From positions 1-64,000 of the forward strand of contig CAIWDD010000021.1 of the NCBI GenBank assembly GCA_903911355.1: 64,000 bases of DNA, written 5' to 3'. This document shows positions 55,819 to 64,000 of this stretch, piece after piece (position 1 is the first letter of the stretch; every line of letters begins with the position of its first letter). The position numbers and the translations under genes are program-made. Source of the stretch: an uncultured Nodularia sp. (GTDB taxonomy: Bacteria > Cyanobacteriota > Cyanobacteriia > Cyanobacteriales > Nostocaceae). The notes under the pieces were generated by a model. That model was not told the DNA's origin, ran no database searches, and saw only the letters and a list, made by a program, of their open reading frames with translations.

Positions 55819-55936
55819 GATCAAATCTGTTTACTGTTAAGTAATATACAATGATTAACCGCTGATGGAATTATGCAACAGGTTGATTTCATATTTAACA
55901 TATAAGAAGTGGAATGTTTATCTGGTTAGGTGATTT

Positions 55937-57220
55937 ATGAGTAATGAGTTTTATCACCGGGGACTAAAAAGGGCTGAGGAAAAAGACTACTCTGGCGCTA
56001 TTGAGGAATTTACTAGTTGTCTACAATGGGCACCTGATTTTGCGGATGGGTTTTTACGCCGGGGTCTGGCTTATTATAATTTAGGTGCGATTCATCAAGC
56101 AGTTTCTGATTATACTGAATGTATCCGGTTGAATCCTGGGGGTATGGAGGGGTATTACTGTCGGGGATTGGCTAGGGTAGCACTGAAAAACTTACCGGGG
56201 TCGCTGGAAGATGTAGATCAGGCGATTCGCCTCAATGTCAATTATGCACCTGCTTATCAATTGCGGGGAACAATACGGCGCAAGCAAGGTTTTATTCAAG
56301 ATGCGATCGCTAACTTTAAAAAAGCCGCTGAGTTATATTTAGCACAAAAAGACACCGCTAGCTGTCGGCTGTGTATGGAAAAAATTAAACAGTTACAACC
56401 AAAACCCAAACCAGATGTCAACTCAAGTAATTATACTAACGCTTCTCCCCAAAAAATATTAGACTTATCAATCAACGGATATTTTACCCAGTTATTAGAA
56501 AAAGCCGAAAAGGGAGATACCACTGAGGCGATCGCTGATTTAAACTGGATATTACAAGCTGACCCCCAAGATGCTCAAGCTTATTGTTGTCGGGGGGTGG
56601 TCAGGTGTAAAATGGGCAATTATCGAGAGGCGATCGCTGACTTTAACCAAGCTATACAATTAAACTTCACAGATGCCATAGTTTATCGTAACCGAGGTAA
56701 AGCCCGTTCGCTGTTGGGGGACAATCAAGGAGCGATGGCGGATTTTAATCAAGCCTTGAAAATACAACCCCAAGATGCTTTAATATATGTTGCTAGGGGT
56801 AACGCCTATCGATTATCTGGTAATTATCTGGATGCCATTCAAGATTACAACCAAGCATTACAAATTCATCCCCATTATGCACCAGCTTACTACAATCGCG
56901 GTATTGCCCATGCTTGCTTAGAAGAAATGCAAAACGCAGTTGCAGATTATCAACAAGCGGCGAGTATTTTTTGTGAACAGGAAGATTGGGACAATTATCA
57001 TCAAGTATTAGAGAGGTTGCAAAAAGTCCAGACATCTAGACCGGAGTCGAAACAGCAAAACTATAATTTACTGCGTCAGCGACTGTTGCGACTGGTGGGG
57101 GGACATTGGGAAATCGCCCAAAGACTAATTGATGATAAACAGGAATACCTTCCGGGGATGTCTTATGAATGGTATTTACAACAAGTAATTGAGGATATAG
57201 AACGGGGACGAGGTAGGTGA
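55937..57220 (+). CDS. TPR-repeat protein
   Basis: 427-aa cytoplasmic protein with about seven TPR units in two blocks (residues 1-140 and 190-350), for example DYSGAIEEFTSCLQWAPDFADG and NYREAIADFNQAIQLNFTDA. The last 80 residues (LLRQRLLRLVGGHWEIAQRLIDDKQEYLPGMSYEWYLQQVIEDIERGRGR) form a separate C-terminal domain of a kind seen at the end of many cyanobacterial proteins. Function unknown, probably protein-protein contact. It is convergent with mutS. Confidence 0.8.
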   Translation: MSNEFYHRGLKRAEEKDYSGAIEEFTSCLQWAPDFADGFLRRGLAYYNLGAIHQAVSDYTECIRLNPGGMEGYYCRGLARVALKNLPGSLEDVDQAIRLNVNYAPAYQLRGTIRRKQGFIQDAIANFKKAAELYLAQKDTASCRLCMEKIKQLQPKPKPDVNSSNYTNASPQKILDLSINGYFTQLLEKAEKGDTTEAIADLNWILQADPQDAQAYCCRGVVRCKMGNYREAIADFNQAIQLNFTDAIVYRNRGKARSLLGDNQGAMADFNQALKIQPQDALIYVARGNAYRLSGNYLDAIQDYNQALQIHPHYAPAYYNRGIAHACLEEMQNAVADYQQAASIFCEQEDWDNYHQVLERLQKVQTSRPESKQQNYNLLRQRLLRLVGGHWEIAQRLIDDKQEYLPGMSYEWYLQQVIEDIERGRGR

Positions 57221-57249
57221 TGATTCTTAATTTAGAGGTCTTGAGGGAC

Positions 57250-59853
57250 TTATTGCATATTTTGCAACCCCATAGCAATCTTACTGTGTTTCTCAATTTG
57301 CCCCATAACTTGTTTCGCCCTTTGAATGACTACATCTGGTAAACCCGCTAAACGTCCAGCTTCAATACCATAGGACTTATCCGCCCCTCCGGGCTGAACT
57401 TGATGTAAAAAAATGATTTGGTCGGGTAACTCCTTGACGGTGACTTGATAATTAGCCACATTGGGGAGAATACTAGCCAATTCATTTAACTCATGATAGT
57501 GAGTGGCAAAAATTGTCCGCGAGCGAATTTCTGTAGCTATATATTCCGCTACGGCCCAAGCAATCGAAAGACCGTCAAAAGTTGCTGTTCCTCGGCCAAT
57601 TTCATCTAATAATACCAGCGATCGCGCCGTGGCATGATTGAGAATATTGGCGGTTTCATTCATTTCTACCATAAAAGTAGATTGACCTGTAGCCAAATCA
57701 TCCACCGCACCCACACGGGTAAAAATGCGATCGCATACTCCCAACTTCGCCAGGGTCGCTGGAACAAAACTCCCAATTTGCGCCATTAACTGAATTAACC
57801 CCACCTGACGCAAATAACAACTCTTACCACTTGCATTTGGTCCGGTGAGAATAACTAAATCTGGTTTTTCCTCTAGGTGCTGGGTGGTCTGTTCTCTTCC
57901 TAAGTGGGTGGAGTTGGGGACAAAAAACCCTGCGGGTAAAGACTGTTCGACTACGGGATGACGACCATCGACAATCATCATCTCCCGTCCCGAAATCATC
58001 TCTGGACGACAATAACCTTGTTGTACAGCTAACTCAGCTAAACCACATAATACATCCGCTGCAGCTACAGCACGGGAAACATTGCGAATTACCTCCGCTT
58101 GTTCTCCCACATCTTGGCGCAACTCTACAAAAATCTCATATTCCAACTGGTTTAAATCATCCCGCGCTGTGAGTATGCGCGCTTCCCGTTCCTTCAGGTC
58201 TGGGGTGATGTAACGTTCCTCGTTGGTGAGGGTTTGCTTGCGGATATAATTATCAGGTACTTGGTCAGATTTAGACCGGGGAACACTAATATAATAACCA
58301 AAAGTTTTATTAAATCCTACCTTTAAGGTGGGGATTGCGGTTTTTGCTCGTTCGTCAACTTCTAAATTAGCAATCCATTTCTGGTCTGATTCTACCGTGG
58401 CTTTTCTCTGGTCCAACTGGGGATTTATCCCCGGACGAATTAAGCCGCCTTCTTTAATATGTATGGGTGGTGATTCTACTATATGGGCGTGTAATTTTTG
58501 GGCTATTTCTCCCAAGACATCGGGGACTTTTTGTAAGGCTTTGAGAAAAGGCGATCGCGCATCGGCCACTAGGTGAGATAATTGGGGTAAGCGTGAGAGG
58601 GAATCGGCCAAAGCTGCTAAATCCTTAGCGTTAGCTGTTCCCGAAGCTGCCCTACCTGTCAGCCGTTCTAAGTCGTAAATTTGCCGTAACAATTGCCGCA
58701 AATCTTGACGCAGGGGTGTATTTTCCATCAATTCTTGGATGGTGTCTTGTCGCGCCCGAATGCCTTTACTATCAAGTAGTGGTTGCAATAACCACCGCCG
58801 CAAAGCCCGCCCCCCCATTGATGTGCTAGTTCTATCCAACGCCCACAGCAGGGAACCATGAAATGTACCATCCCGGACTGTTTGCGTAATCTCTAGGTTA
58901 CGGCGAGTTTGATTATCTACAATTAGGTAGTCAGTAATAGTATAAGTGCGTAACTTTTGCAGGGTAACGGGGTTGACTTTTTGCATATCTTCCACATATT
59001 CCAGCAGACCCCCAGCGGCCCGTACCGCTAAAGGAAGATGATCACAACCGAGTCCTTCGAGCGATCGGATCTTAAATTTATGCAATAATTTTGCTCTAGC
59101 TTCACCTTGGGCAAAGGGAGCCTGCGATCGCAGGCTATAACAAAATGATGGTGGTAAACATTGGGGAAGATGAGGCGAAGTTTCTCCGGGACGCAACAAG
59201 CTCCCTAAATCCGGGGCGTTAGTGGGAACCACCACCTCTGAGGGTTGCAACCGCATTAATTCCTGGGTGAGGTGTTCTAAATCACTCCCCTGAGTTGTGA
59301 GGAATTCCCCTGTGGAGATATCTGCATAAGCTAAACCCCAATGATTTACAGCAATTACCACGGCAGCTAAGTAATTATTGCGATGCGTATTTAACATTCC
59401 CTCTTCTAGCAAAGTCCCCGGTGTGAGGATACGGGTGACTTCACGCTTCACCAAACCCACTGCTTCCGATGCGTCTTCTACTTGGTCGCAAATTACCACC
59501 GCATAGCCTTTTTCTACTAACTGGGTGGTGTAGCGTTCCCAGGCGTGATGCGGTACACCAGTCATGGCTACGCGACCAACTTCGCCACCGTGTTTACTCG
59601 TCAGTACCAGTTCCAATTCTCTGGAGACTGTTACAGCGTCTTGGAAGAAAGTTTCAAAAAAATCTCCTACCCGATACAGCAGCAAAGCATGAGGATATTT
59701 ATCCTTCATTTCTACATAGTGCTGGTACATCTTACTCAGCTTACTGCGGTCTGCTAATTGAGTATCAATCAGAGGCGCTGCAGGGTTATGGGGTTCCGTT
59801 AGTTGAGTGTCAGAATCAGAAGCAGTCATAGATGGTAGGTTATGCACGGACAT
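57250..59853 (-). CDS. mutS: DNA mismatch repair protein MutS
   Basis: 867-aa MutS1. The mismatch-reading motif near the N-terminus appears as [15 protein letters not shown] (family form GDFYExF). The ATPase domain has Walker [15 protein letters not shown], Walker [18 protein letters not shown] and FATHYHEL. It ends with [18 protein letters not shown]. The length is normal for cyanobacteria. Its partner MutL is not in the window. Confidence 0.97.
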   Translation of the reverse strand: MSVHNLPSMTASDSDTQLTEPHNPAAPLIDTQLADRSKLSKMYQHYVEMKDKYPHALLLYRVGDFFETFFQDAVTVSRELELVLTSKHGGEVGRVAMTGVPHHAWERYTTQLVEKGYAVVICDQVEDASEAVGLVKREVTRILTPGTLLEEGMLNTHRNNYLAAVVIAVNHWGLAYADISTGEFLTTQGSDLEHLTQELMRLQPSEVVVPTNAPDLGSLLRPGETSPHLPQCLPPSFCYSLRSQAPFAQGEARAKLLHKFKIRSLEGLGCDHLPLAVRAAGGLLEYVEDMQKVNPVTLQKLRTYTITDYLIVDNQTRRNLEITQTVRDGTFHGSLLWALDRTSTSMGGRALRRWLLQPLLDSKGIRARQDTIQELMENTPLRQDLRQLLRQIYDLERLTGRAASGTANAKDLAALADSLSRLPQLSHLVADARSPFLKALQKVPDVLGEIAQKLHAHIVESPPIHIKEGGLIRPGINPQLDQRKATVESDQKWIANLEVDERAKTAIPTLKVGFNKTFGYYISVPRSKSDQVPDNYIRKQTLTNEERYITPDLKEREARILTARDDLNQLEYEIFVELRQDVGEQAEVIRNVSRAVAAADVLCGLAELAVQQGYCRPEMISGREMMIVDGRHPVVEQSLPAGFFVPNSTHLGREQTTQHLEEKPDLVILTGPNASGKSCYLRQVGLIQLMAQIGSFVPATLAKLGVCDRIFTRVGAVDDLATGQSTFMVEMNETANILNHATARSLVLLDEIGRGTATFDGLSIAWAVAEYIATEIRSRTIFATHYHELNELASILPNVANYQVTVKELPDQIIFLHQVQPGGADKSYGIEAGRLAGLPDVVIQRAKQVMGQIEKHSKIAMGLQNMQ

Positions 59854-59947
59854 TCCACAATATTTGATGATAACCTGATGTGGAGTTTAAGAGGCGATGG
59901 CTCAAACTTTTGTGATGTTTTCCGCCCATCTCAGCTGCACAAAAAGC

Positions 59948-59975
59948 CAGTAGATAGAATAATTCTATCTTACTG
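59948..59975 (-). terminator. Terminator after phoD
   Basis: CAGTAAGATAGAATT and ATTCTATCTACTG pair over about 13 bp on the minus strand and are followed by GGCTTTTTG. Confidence 0.75.
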
Positions 59976-60002
59976 ACTCAATTAAGCTCAGGTCTCCAAA
60001 AC

Positions 60003-61613
60003 TTACGCTTCTGGTGGTAAGTCCTGGCTATAAATAATTTCCCCTGCTAAATTACGCAGTGATACTGTCATCACCTTAGTATTAGCATCAATTTTCACTC
60101 CACCAAAGAATTGTAAACCTTCAGTGGGGGGTCGATTTGGACGCATACCTGGAGGATTGCTTTGAAATATCAATTGTGGACCAAAGGTATTGTCTAATTG
60201 TCCCGGTCCGAATGTCCCAGAATTGAGAGGTCCGGCGACAAACTCCCAAAAAGGCTTAAAGTCTTGAAATACCGCCTGATTGGGGTCATAATAGTGGGCT
60301 GCGGCATAATGTACGTCAGCAGTTATCCAAACAACATTTTTAATGTTTCTGCGTTTGATAAATCGCAGTAATTCAACCAACTCTAATTCCCTTCCGGAGG
60401 CTTTACCATTATCTGCGTTAGCCCAAGCCTCAAAAGCAGTAGGACCGTCTCGCACTATTAGCCCTAAAGGCATATCACTGGAAATTACTTTCCATGTAGC
60501 TTTTGATTTAAGTAGTTGCACCTTCAACCATTCCAGTTGTGATTGGCCCAGCATATCTGTTTCTGGACTTTTTGCTGGCTGAACATTCCCGGTATTTGGT
60601 CCGCGATAAGTGCGCTCGTCTATCATGAAAATGTCAAGTAATGGGCCATATTGGAAAGAACGATAAATTTCTGACCGGTCAGCACCATATCTTGACCTAT
60701 ATTTCATGGGCATATACTCAAAAAATGCTTGTCTTGCCCTTTCTACTAGCAAGTTAACATCCTTAACAGTATAGCGATCATCAGTCAAAAATTCCCCAGG
60801 ATACCAGTTGTTTACAGCTTCGTGATCATCCCATTGGGCTAACATCGGTACTTGGGCGTTAAAACGCTTCACATTTTCATCTAGCAAGTTGTATTGAAAA
60901 TTACCACGAAATTCTTGTAGGGTTTCTGCTACCTTTGACTTTTCTTCTGTGACGATGTTCCGCCAAATACTACCATCATCTAGTGTTCTTTCTGCTACAA
61001 GTGGGTTATCGGCGTAAATCGTATCCCCGCAATGGATGAAAAAGTCAGGATTTAACTGACGCATTTGTTCATAAATTGTCATCCCACCCAAATCGGGATT
61101 AATCCCCCAGCCTTGACCGGCGGTATCTCCACCCCACACAAAGAAAATATCCCTTCCGGTTCTGGAAGGAGTGCGAAAAGTACCGCTGACAGGTTCACTT
61201 TGGATGCGTGGATTGTCTAAGTCTTGGAAAATTACCCGGTAAAATATTTGCTGGTCTGGGGGTAAGTTCTTGAGAACATATCTGGCTGTAAAATCCTGTT
61301 CCTGTGAAGTACGTTCACCAAAAACACGTCCTAGTCTGTTAAAGGATTCACTGGTAGAGTATTCAATCACCATTCGTGCAGGGCGATCGCTCCGACTCCA
61401 AATCACAATACTATTACCACTTATATCCCCAGTAGCAACACCATAGGGTATGGTAGGACGCATACTTTCAGATGTAATAATTCCCGGCGCTTGTCCAAAT
61501 ACTTGTGAATTTGATACAATATTTGTGGTGATAATACCACCTGCTGTTACAGCAGAACTAAGTAAAAACTGCCGACGATTTAACCTTAATGGGTTATGAG
61601 ATTTTATGCTCAT
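60003..61613 (-). CDS. phoD: PhoD-family alkaline phosphatase, Tat-exported
   Basis: 536-aa phosphatase/phosphodiesterase that frees phosphate from organic esters outside the cell. The Tat signal is RLNRRQFLLSSAVTAGGI. Family metal-site segments include WGGDTAGQGW, FFIHCGDTIYAD, AQWDDHEAVNNWYPGE and WITADVHYAAAHYY. ATG at 61613 starts MSIKSHNPLRLNRRQF. A two-repeat Pho-like box lies about 75 bp upstream, which fits Pi-starvation control together with pst at 7 kb. Confidence 0.9.
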   Translation of the reverse strand: MSIKSHNPLRLNRRQFLLSSAVTAGGIITTNIVSNSQVFGQAPGIITSESMRPTIPYGVATGDISGNSIVIWSRSDRPARMVIEYSTSESFNRLGRVFGERTSQEQDFTARYVLKNLPPDQQIFYRVIFQDLDNPRIQSEPVSGTFRTPSRTGRDIFFVWGGDTAGQGWGINPDLGGMTIYEQMRQLNPDFFIHCGDTIYADNPLVAERTLDDGSIWRNIVTEEKSKVAETLQEFRGNFQYNLLDENVKRFNAQVPMLAQWDDHEAVNNWYPGEFLTDDRYTVKDVNLLVERARQAFFEYMPMKYRSRYGADRSEIYRSFQYGPLLDIFMIDERTYRGPNTGNVQPAKSPETDMLGQSQLEWLKVQLLKSKATWKVISSDMPLGLIVRDGPTAFEAWANADNGKASGRELELVELLRFIKRRNIKNVVWITADVHYAAAHYYDPNQAVFQDFKPFWEFVAGPLNSGTFGPGQLDNTFGPQLIFQSNPPGMRPNRPPTEGLQFFGGVKIDANTKVMTVSLRNLAGEIIYSQDLPPEA

Positions 61614-61686
61614 GAATAGCCCCCTCAAGCAAAGTCTTACAAAATAGTTAACTACTAAATCTTGTAATCCTAATAAGTAAAGCTTG

Positions 61687-61704
61687 AGTTATCCCAAGGT
61701 TAAT
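61687..61704 (-). promoter_or_regulatory. Pho-box-like repeat upstream of phoD
   Basis: On the minus strand: ATTAACCT-TGG-GATAACTC, two 8-bp repeats with a 3-bp spacer. The second repeat is imperfect. It is placed about 75 bp before the phoD start. Confidence 0.45.
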
Positions 61705-61805
61705 TAAAACTAGTTTTTTAGATCACTTTGGCAAAAACCTCACCCTAGGTTCCGGAGACATTTCTACTTAGTTAGGAGATGGAAAGCATTGCTTACAGGA
61801 GAAAA

Positions 61806-62021
61806 ATGGAAATAGATAAAACCAAAATCATATCAGCGGTAAACTTGGAATCACAAGCAGAGGCGGAACTAGAACAGAAGCTGCGGGAACTCAAGTTTAG
61901 ACAAGAACTTAGAAAAGATTGGATTTTATTTATTGTCAGGGATGTTGTTATTTTTTCTGGGGCGATCGCCTTCGTGTTTGCTATCTGTGGCTATTCTCTG
62001 TTCATTCTGATTAATAGGTAA
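61806..62021 (+). CDS. Small membrane protein (71 aa)
   Basis: Unrecognised small protein. ATG at 61806 is preceded by AGGAG at good spacing; the in-frame ATG at 61779 is not. The first 40 residues are charged and probably helical (EAELEQKLRELKFRQELRKD), followed by one long hydrophobic stretch (IFSGAIAFVFAICGYSLFIL) that makes a membrane anchor. It is convergent with the SLH-fasciclin gene. Confidence 0.55.
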   Translation: MEIDKTKIISAVNLESQAEAELEQKLRELKFRQELRKDWILFIVRDVVIFSGAIAFVFAICGYSLFILINR

Positions 62022-62051
62022 GATGAACTACCATCACCCGCAAGGTCACTA

Positions 62052-63686
62052 TCAAAAATTATAGCCAATCCCCAGGAGCAAACCCACATCAGTACGATCT
62101 AAAAATGCTGCATTTGCAGTACCCGTGACAGTAAAGCGATCGCCTATAGGCACATCCACACCACCAGTTAATAATAAACCAACGTCAGAACCGCTTCCAG
62201 TTTCAACAGCTACCCCAGCCCCTAAAAAAGGAGATATTGATATTTGTTCTCCATTTAGGGGATCTGCGAAACGGGGAGCAAAATCTAAAGTTACGGGAAC
62301 CAAAAACAGTGTATCGCCCCCAAATATCACCGCTGGTCGCACGGAGATAGTATTAGTCAGCCCAATTTTGCTGATTAATCCATAGTTACTTTCACTGAGA
62401 GTGGAATTACCCCCTATACCGATGTTACCAGCAACACCAACATAACTAGACCCTCCACGAGTACCTGTACCTGGTTCCATAGCAACAGTAGTTGCTGCTG
62501 GTGGCGATTGACTGACTCCCAGGTTAGGTGGTATGAGTACCTTATTAATTACATGAATCACACCATTACTCGCCTGTACGTTGGGCTGGATAACATCCGC
62601 ATCATTCACCGCAATTTGATTAGTAGCTCTATTTACCTGAATATTTACAGGTACATCCTCAAAGGTGATTAATTCTCCCGATGAGAGTTGATTAGCGGTT
62701 ACTTCCCCAGGAACCACATGATATCTCAAAATCTCAATCAATAATTCTCTATTCTCCGGTTGCTGCAACTCTTCTAGAGTCCCAGCTGGTAAAGCTGCAA
62801 ATGCCTGATCCGTGGGAGCAAACACTGTATAGGGTCCGGCTTGCTGCAGAATACCTGCTAAATTTGCTGTTTGCAATAAAGAAGTCAAGCTTGTAAAAGT
62901 GTCACTCGATGCGGCAATAGAAACAATATCTTGACTTTGAGTTTGTTCGGTAGCCCCAACTATATACTTAGTGGCTACAAGGTTGCTAGCTAGGGGTTGC
63001 ATTTGTCCCTGTCTAACTAAAGCTTGATATAAAATCGCCGACGCTTCAGCACGAGTTAAAGGATCTAGGGGGTTAAGTAGCTTAACATTGGGATAATTAA
63101 CAACAATACTACCCTCCGTAGCTGCGGCAACATTATCTAGTGCATAGCTGGGGATTGCTGACGCATCTGTGTAGTAAGTATTGACTACGGCTAATGGATT
63201 CTCTCTAGTTTGTAAACCTAAACCATTTGTTAAAGCAACTATGGCCTCAACTTTGCGAATTTGCTGATTTGGCAGAAATAAGTTTCCTGGATAACCTGAC
63301 ATAAATCCGGTTTCGTAGGCTTCCTGAATTGCAGAACCCGCCCAGAAGTTCCCAGGAACATCTGCAAAACCATCAGCACTTATTTGCCGAATTTGGTCTT
63401 GATTAAAAGCTTTTTGAATCATTGCTGCAAATTCAGCCCGACTCACCGGTTCATTGGGCCTAAAAGTACCATCTGGAAAACCAGATATAATGTTTCTTTG
63501 CGCTAAAGCTTGAATAAATGGACTGGCCCAATACTGTGCACTAACATCAGACAAGTTAGCTGCTAAAGCAGGGGAGGGGGTCACACTGGTTTGAGCGGAA
63601 ACTATCATGGGATTGATTGTAGCCAGTATGACTCCCAAGGACAACAAAGTTGCACCTGCTGATGACCAACGCCAGAAACTAATCAT
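62052..63686 (-). CDS. SLH-fasciclin cell-surface protein
   Basis: 544-aa exported protein. A signal peptide (GATLLSLGVILATINPMIVSAQ) is followed by three SLH-like repeats (about residues 45-225; FRPNEPVSRAEFAAMIQ, FLPNQQIRKVEAIVAL, LNPLDPLTRAEASAILYQ), which anchor proteins to the cell wall. A fasciclin (FAS1) domain follows (about 250-385; PYTVFAPTDQAFAALP, EILRYHVVPGEV, NGVIHVINKVLIPP). The last 150 residues form a glycine-rich beta region ending LLLGIGYNF, as in outer-membrane beta barrels. GGAGG precedes ATG 63686. The likely place is the envelope; its role is probably adhesion or structure. Confidence 0.83.
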   Translation of the reverse strand: MISFWRWSSAGATLLSLGVILATINPMIVSAQTSVTPSPALAANLSDVSAQYWASPFIQALAQRNIISGFPDGTFRPNEPVSRAEFAAMIQKAFNQDQIRQISADGFADVPGNFWAGSAIQEAYETGFMSGYPGNLFLPNQQIRKVEAIVALTNGLGLQTRENPLAVVNTYYTDASAIPSYALDNVAAATEGSIVVNYPNVKLLNPLDPLTRAEASAILYQALVRQGQMQPLASNLVATKYIVGATEQTQSQDIVSIAASSDTFTSLTSLLQTANLAGILQQAGPYTVFAPTDQAFAALPAGTLEELQQPENRELLIEILRYHVVPGEVTANQLSSGELITFEDVPVNIQVNRATNQIAVNDADVIQPNVQASNGVIHVINKVLIPPNLGVSQSPPAATTVAMEPGTGTRGGSSYVGVAGNIGIGGNSTLSESNYGLISKIGLTNTISVRPAVIFGGDTLFLVPVTLDFAPRFADPLNGEQISISPFLGAGVAVETGSGSDVGLLLTGGVDVPIGDRFTVTGTANAAFLDRTDVGLLLGIGYNF

Positions 63687-64000
63687 GAAAATATCCTCCA
63701 AGAAAAAGTTGAAAATTATTTTATGTAGATTCCTACTAGACACAGGAGTGTTTGGCTGATGTCAATATCTAAAGTACCAATGCAAACCTGAATGATTGAG
63801 AGTTATAACTTTTGAGGACATGATCATTTTCTCCTCACCCTGATTAATTTATCTATGACTTGATAGCGGAGTCTTACCATAATACTGGGCATTTAATCGC
63901 CACTTTGCCAAAATTATCGCCCAATGTCTCAATAGTATTGAAATAAATTATTGGACATAATGAATGTTCTCAGATTTAATTGAATTACACAACTAGCTTA
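63687..64000. other. Upstream region of the SLH-fasciclin gene
   Basis: About 310 bp of AT-rich sequence to the window edge. It contains the ribosome-binding site and promoter of the surface-protein gene, and no other feature that I can support. Confidence 0.4.

Overview
The window is chromosomal DNA from a cyanobacterium, most likely a filamentous heterocyst-forming one (Nostocales). Three things point there: frequent HIP1 octamers (GCGATCGC) inside genes, GGGAACA-type short tandem repeats and small foldback repeats typical of Nostoc/Anabaena-like genomes, and many cyanobacteria-specific families (DUF2811, DUF6464, DUF2358, DUF6391, DUF5132, the CPP1-like family, SufR, a PedR-like regulator). 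I did not identify the species. I found no tRNA, rRNA or CRISPR array and no prophage. Most of the window is core chromosome.

Layout. 0.2-6 kb: hisIE, a DUF2811 gene carrying a palindromic insert, an OmpR-type response regulator, a CPP1-like membrane protein, a HAD phosphatase and 4-hydroxyphenylpyruvate dioxygenase. 6-11.2 kb: phosphate uptake, with pstS-pstC-pstA-pstB behind an 11-bp-phased Pho box and a divergent PstB paralog lacking its Q-loop glutamine. 11.6-17.6 kb: ubiD, then an NAD cluster (nadD, an NrtR-like regulator, nadE) and a TPR protein. 17.9-25.6 kb: YbjQ family protein, membrane protein, then divergent sufR and sufBCDS with two perfect SufR operators between them. 25.6-31 kb: DUF6464, TrmJ-like methyltransferase, class A beta-lactamase-like protein, dprA, two small cyanobacterial proteins. 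31-37.3 kb: ArsA-like ATPase, then dnaN and dnaA flanking a clear oriC with six DnaA boxes, an HtrA-like protease and peptide deformylase. 37.3-49.8 kb: repeats, a DUF5132/HMA2 pair, nitrilase, carotenoid oxygenase, a nuclease-TPR fusion, an LCP protein, an AI-2E family transporter, a lipoprotein serpin, a glycosyltransferase and DUF6391. 49.7-64 kb: a solitary tnpB, a PedR-like regulator, a sugar kinase, an operon sfsA-gntK-HipA-like kinase-HipS/HIRAN protein, a TPR protein, mutS, phoD and an SLH-fasciclin surface protein.

How genes work together. Three modules are complete: Pi uptake (pst, with phoD at 60 kb also preceded by a Pho-like box), Fe-S cluster assembly under SufR control, and the last steps of NAD synthesis with their own regulator. 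dnaA, dnaN and oriC put this window at the replication origin. The best candidate for an undescribed system is the two-gene HipA-like kinase plus HipS-like/HIRAN pair at 52.9-54.6 kb, which has no recognisable HipB antitoxin. Secondary candidates are a PD-(D/E)XK-TPR fusion at 41.4-42.9 kb, a helically phased DnaA-box triplet at 1.0 kb, and a Pho-box-led 450-bp non-coding stretch near 45 kb.
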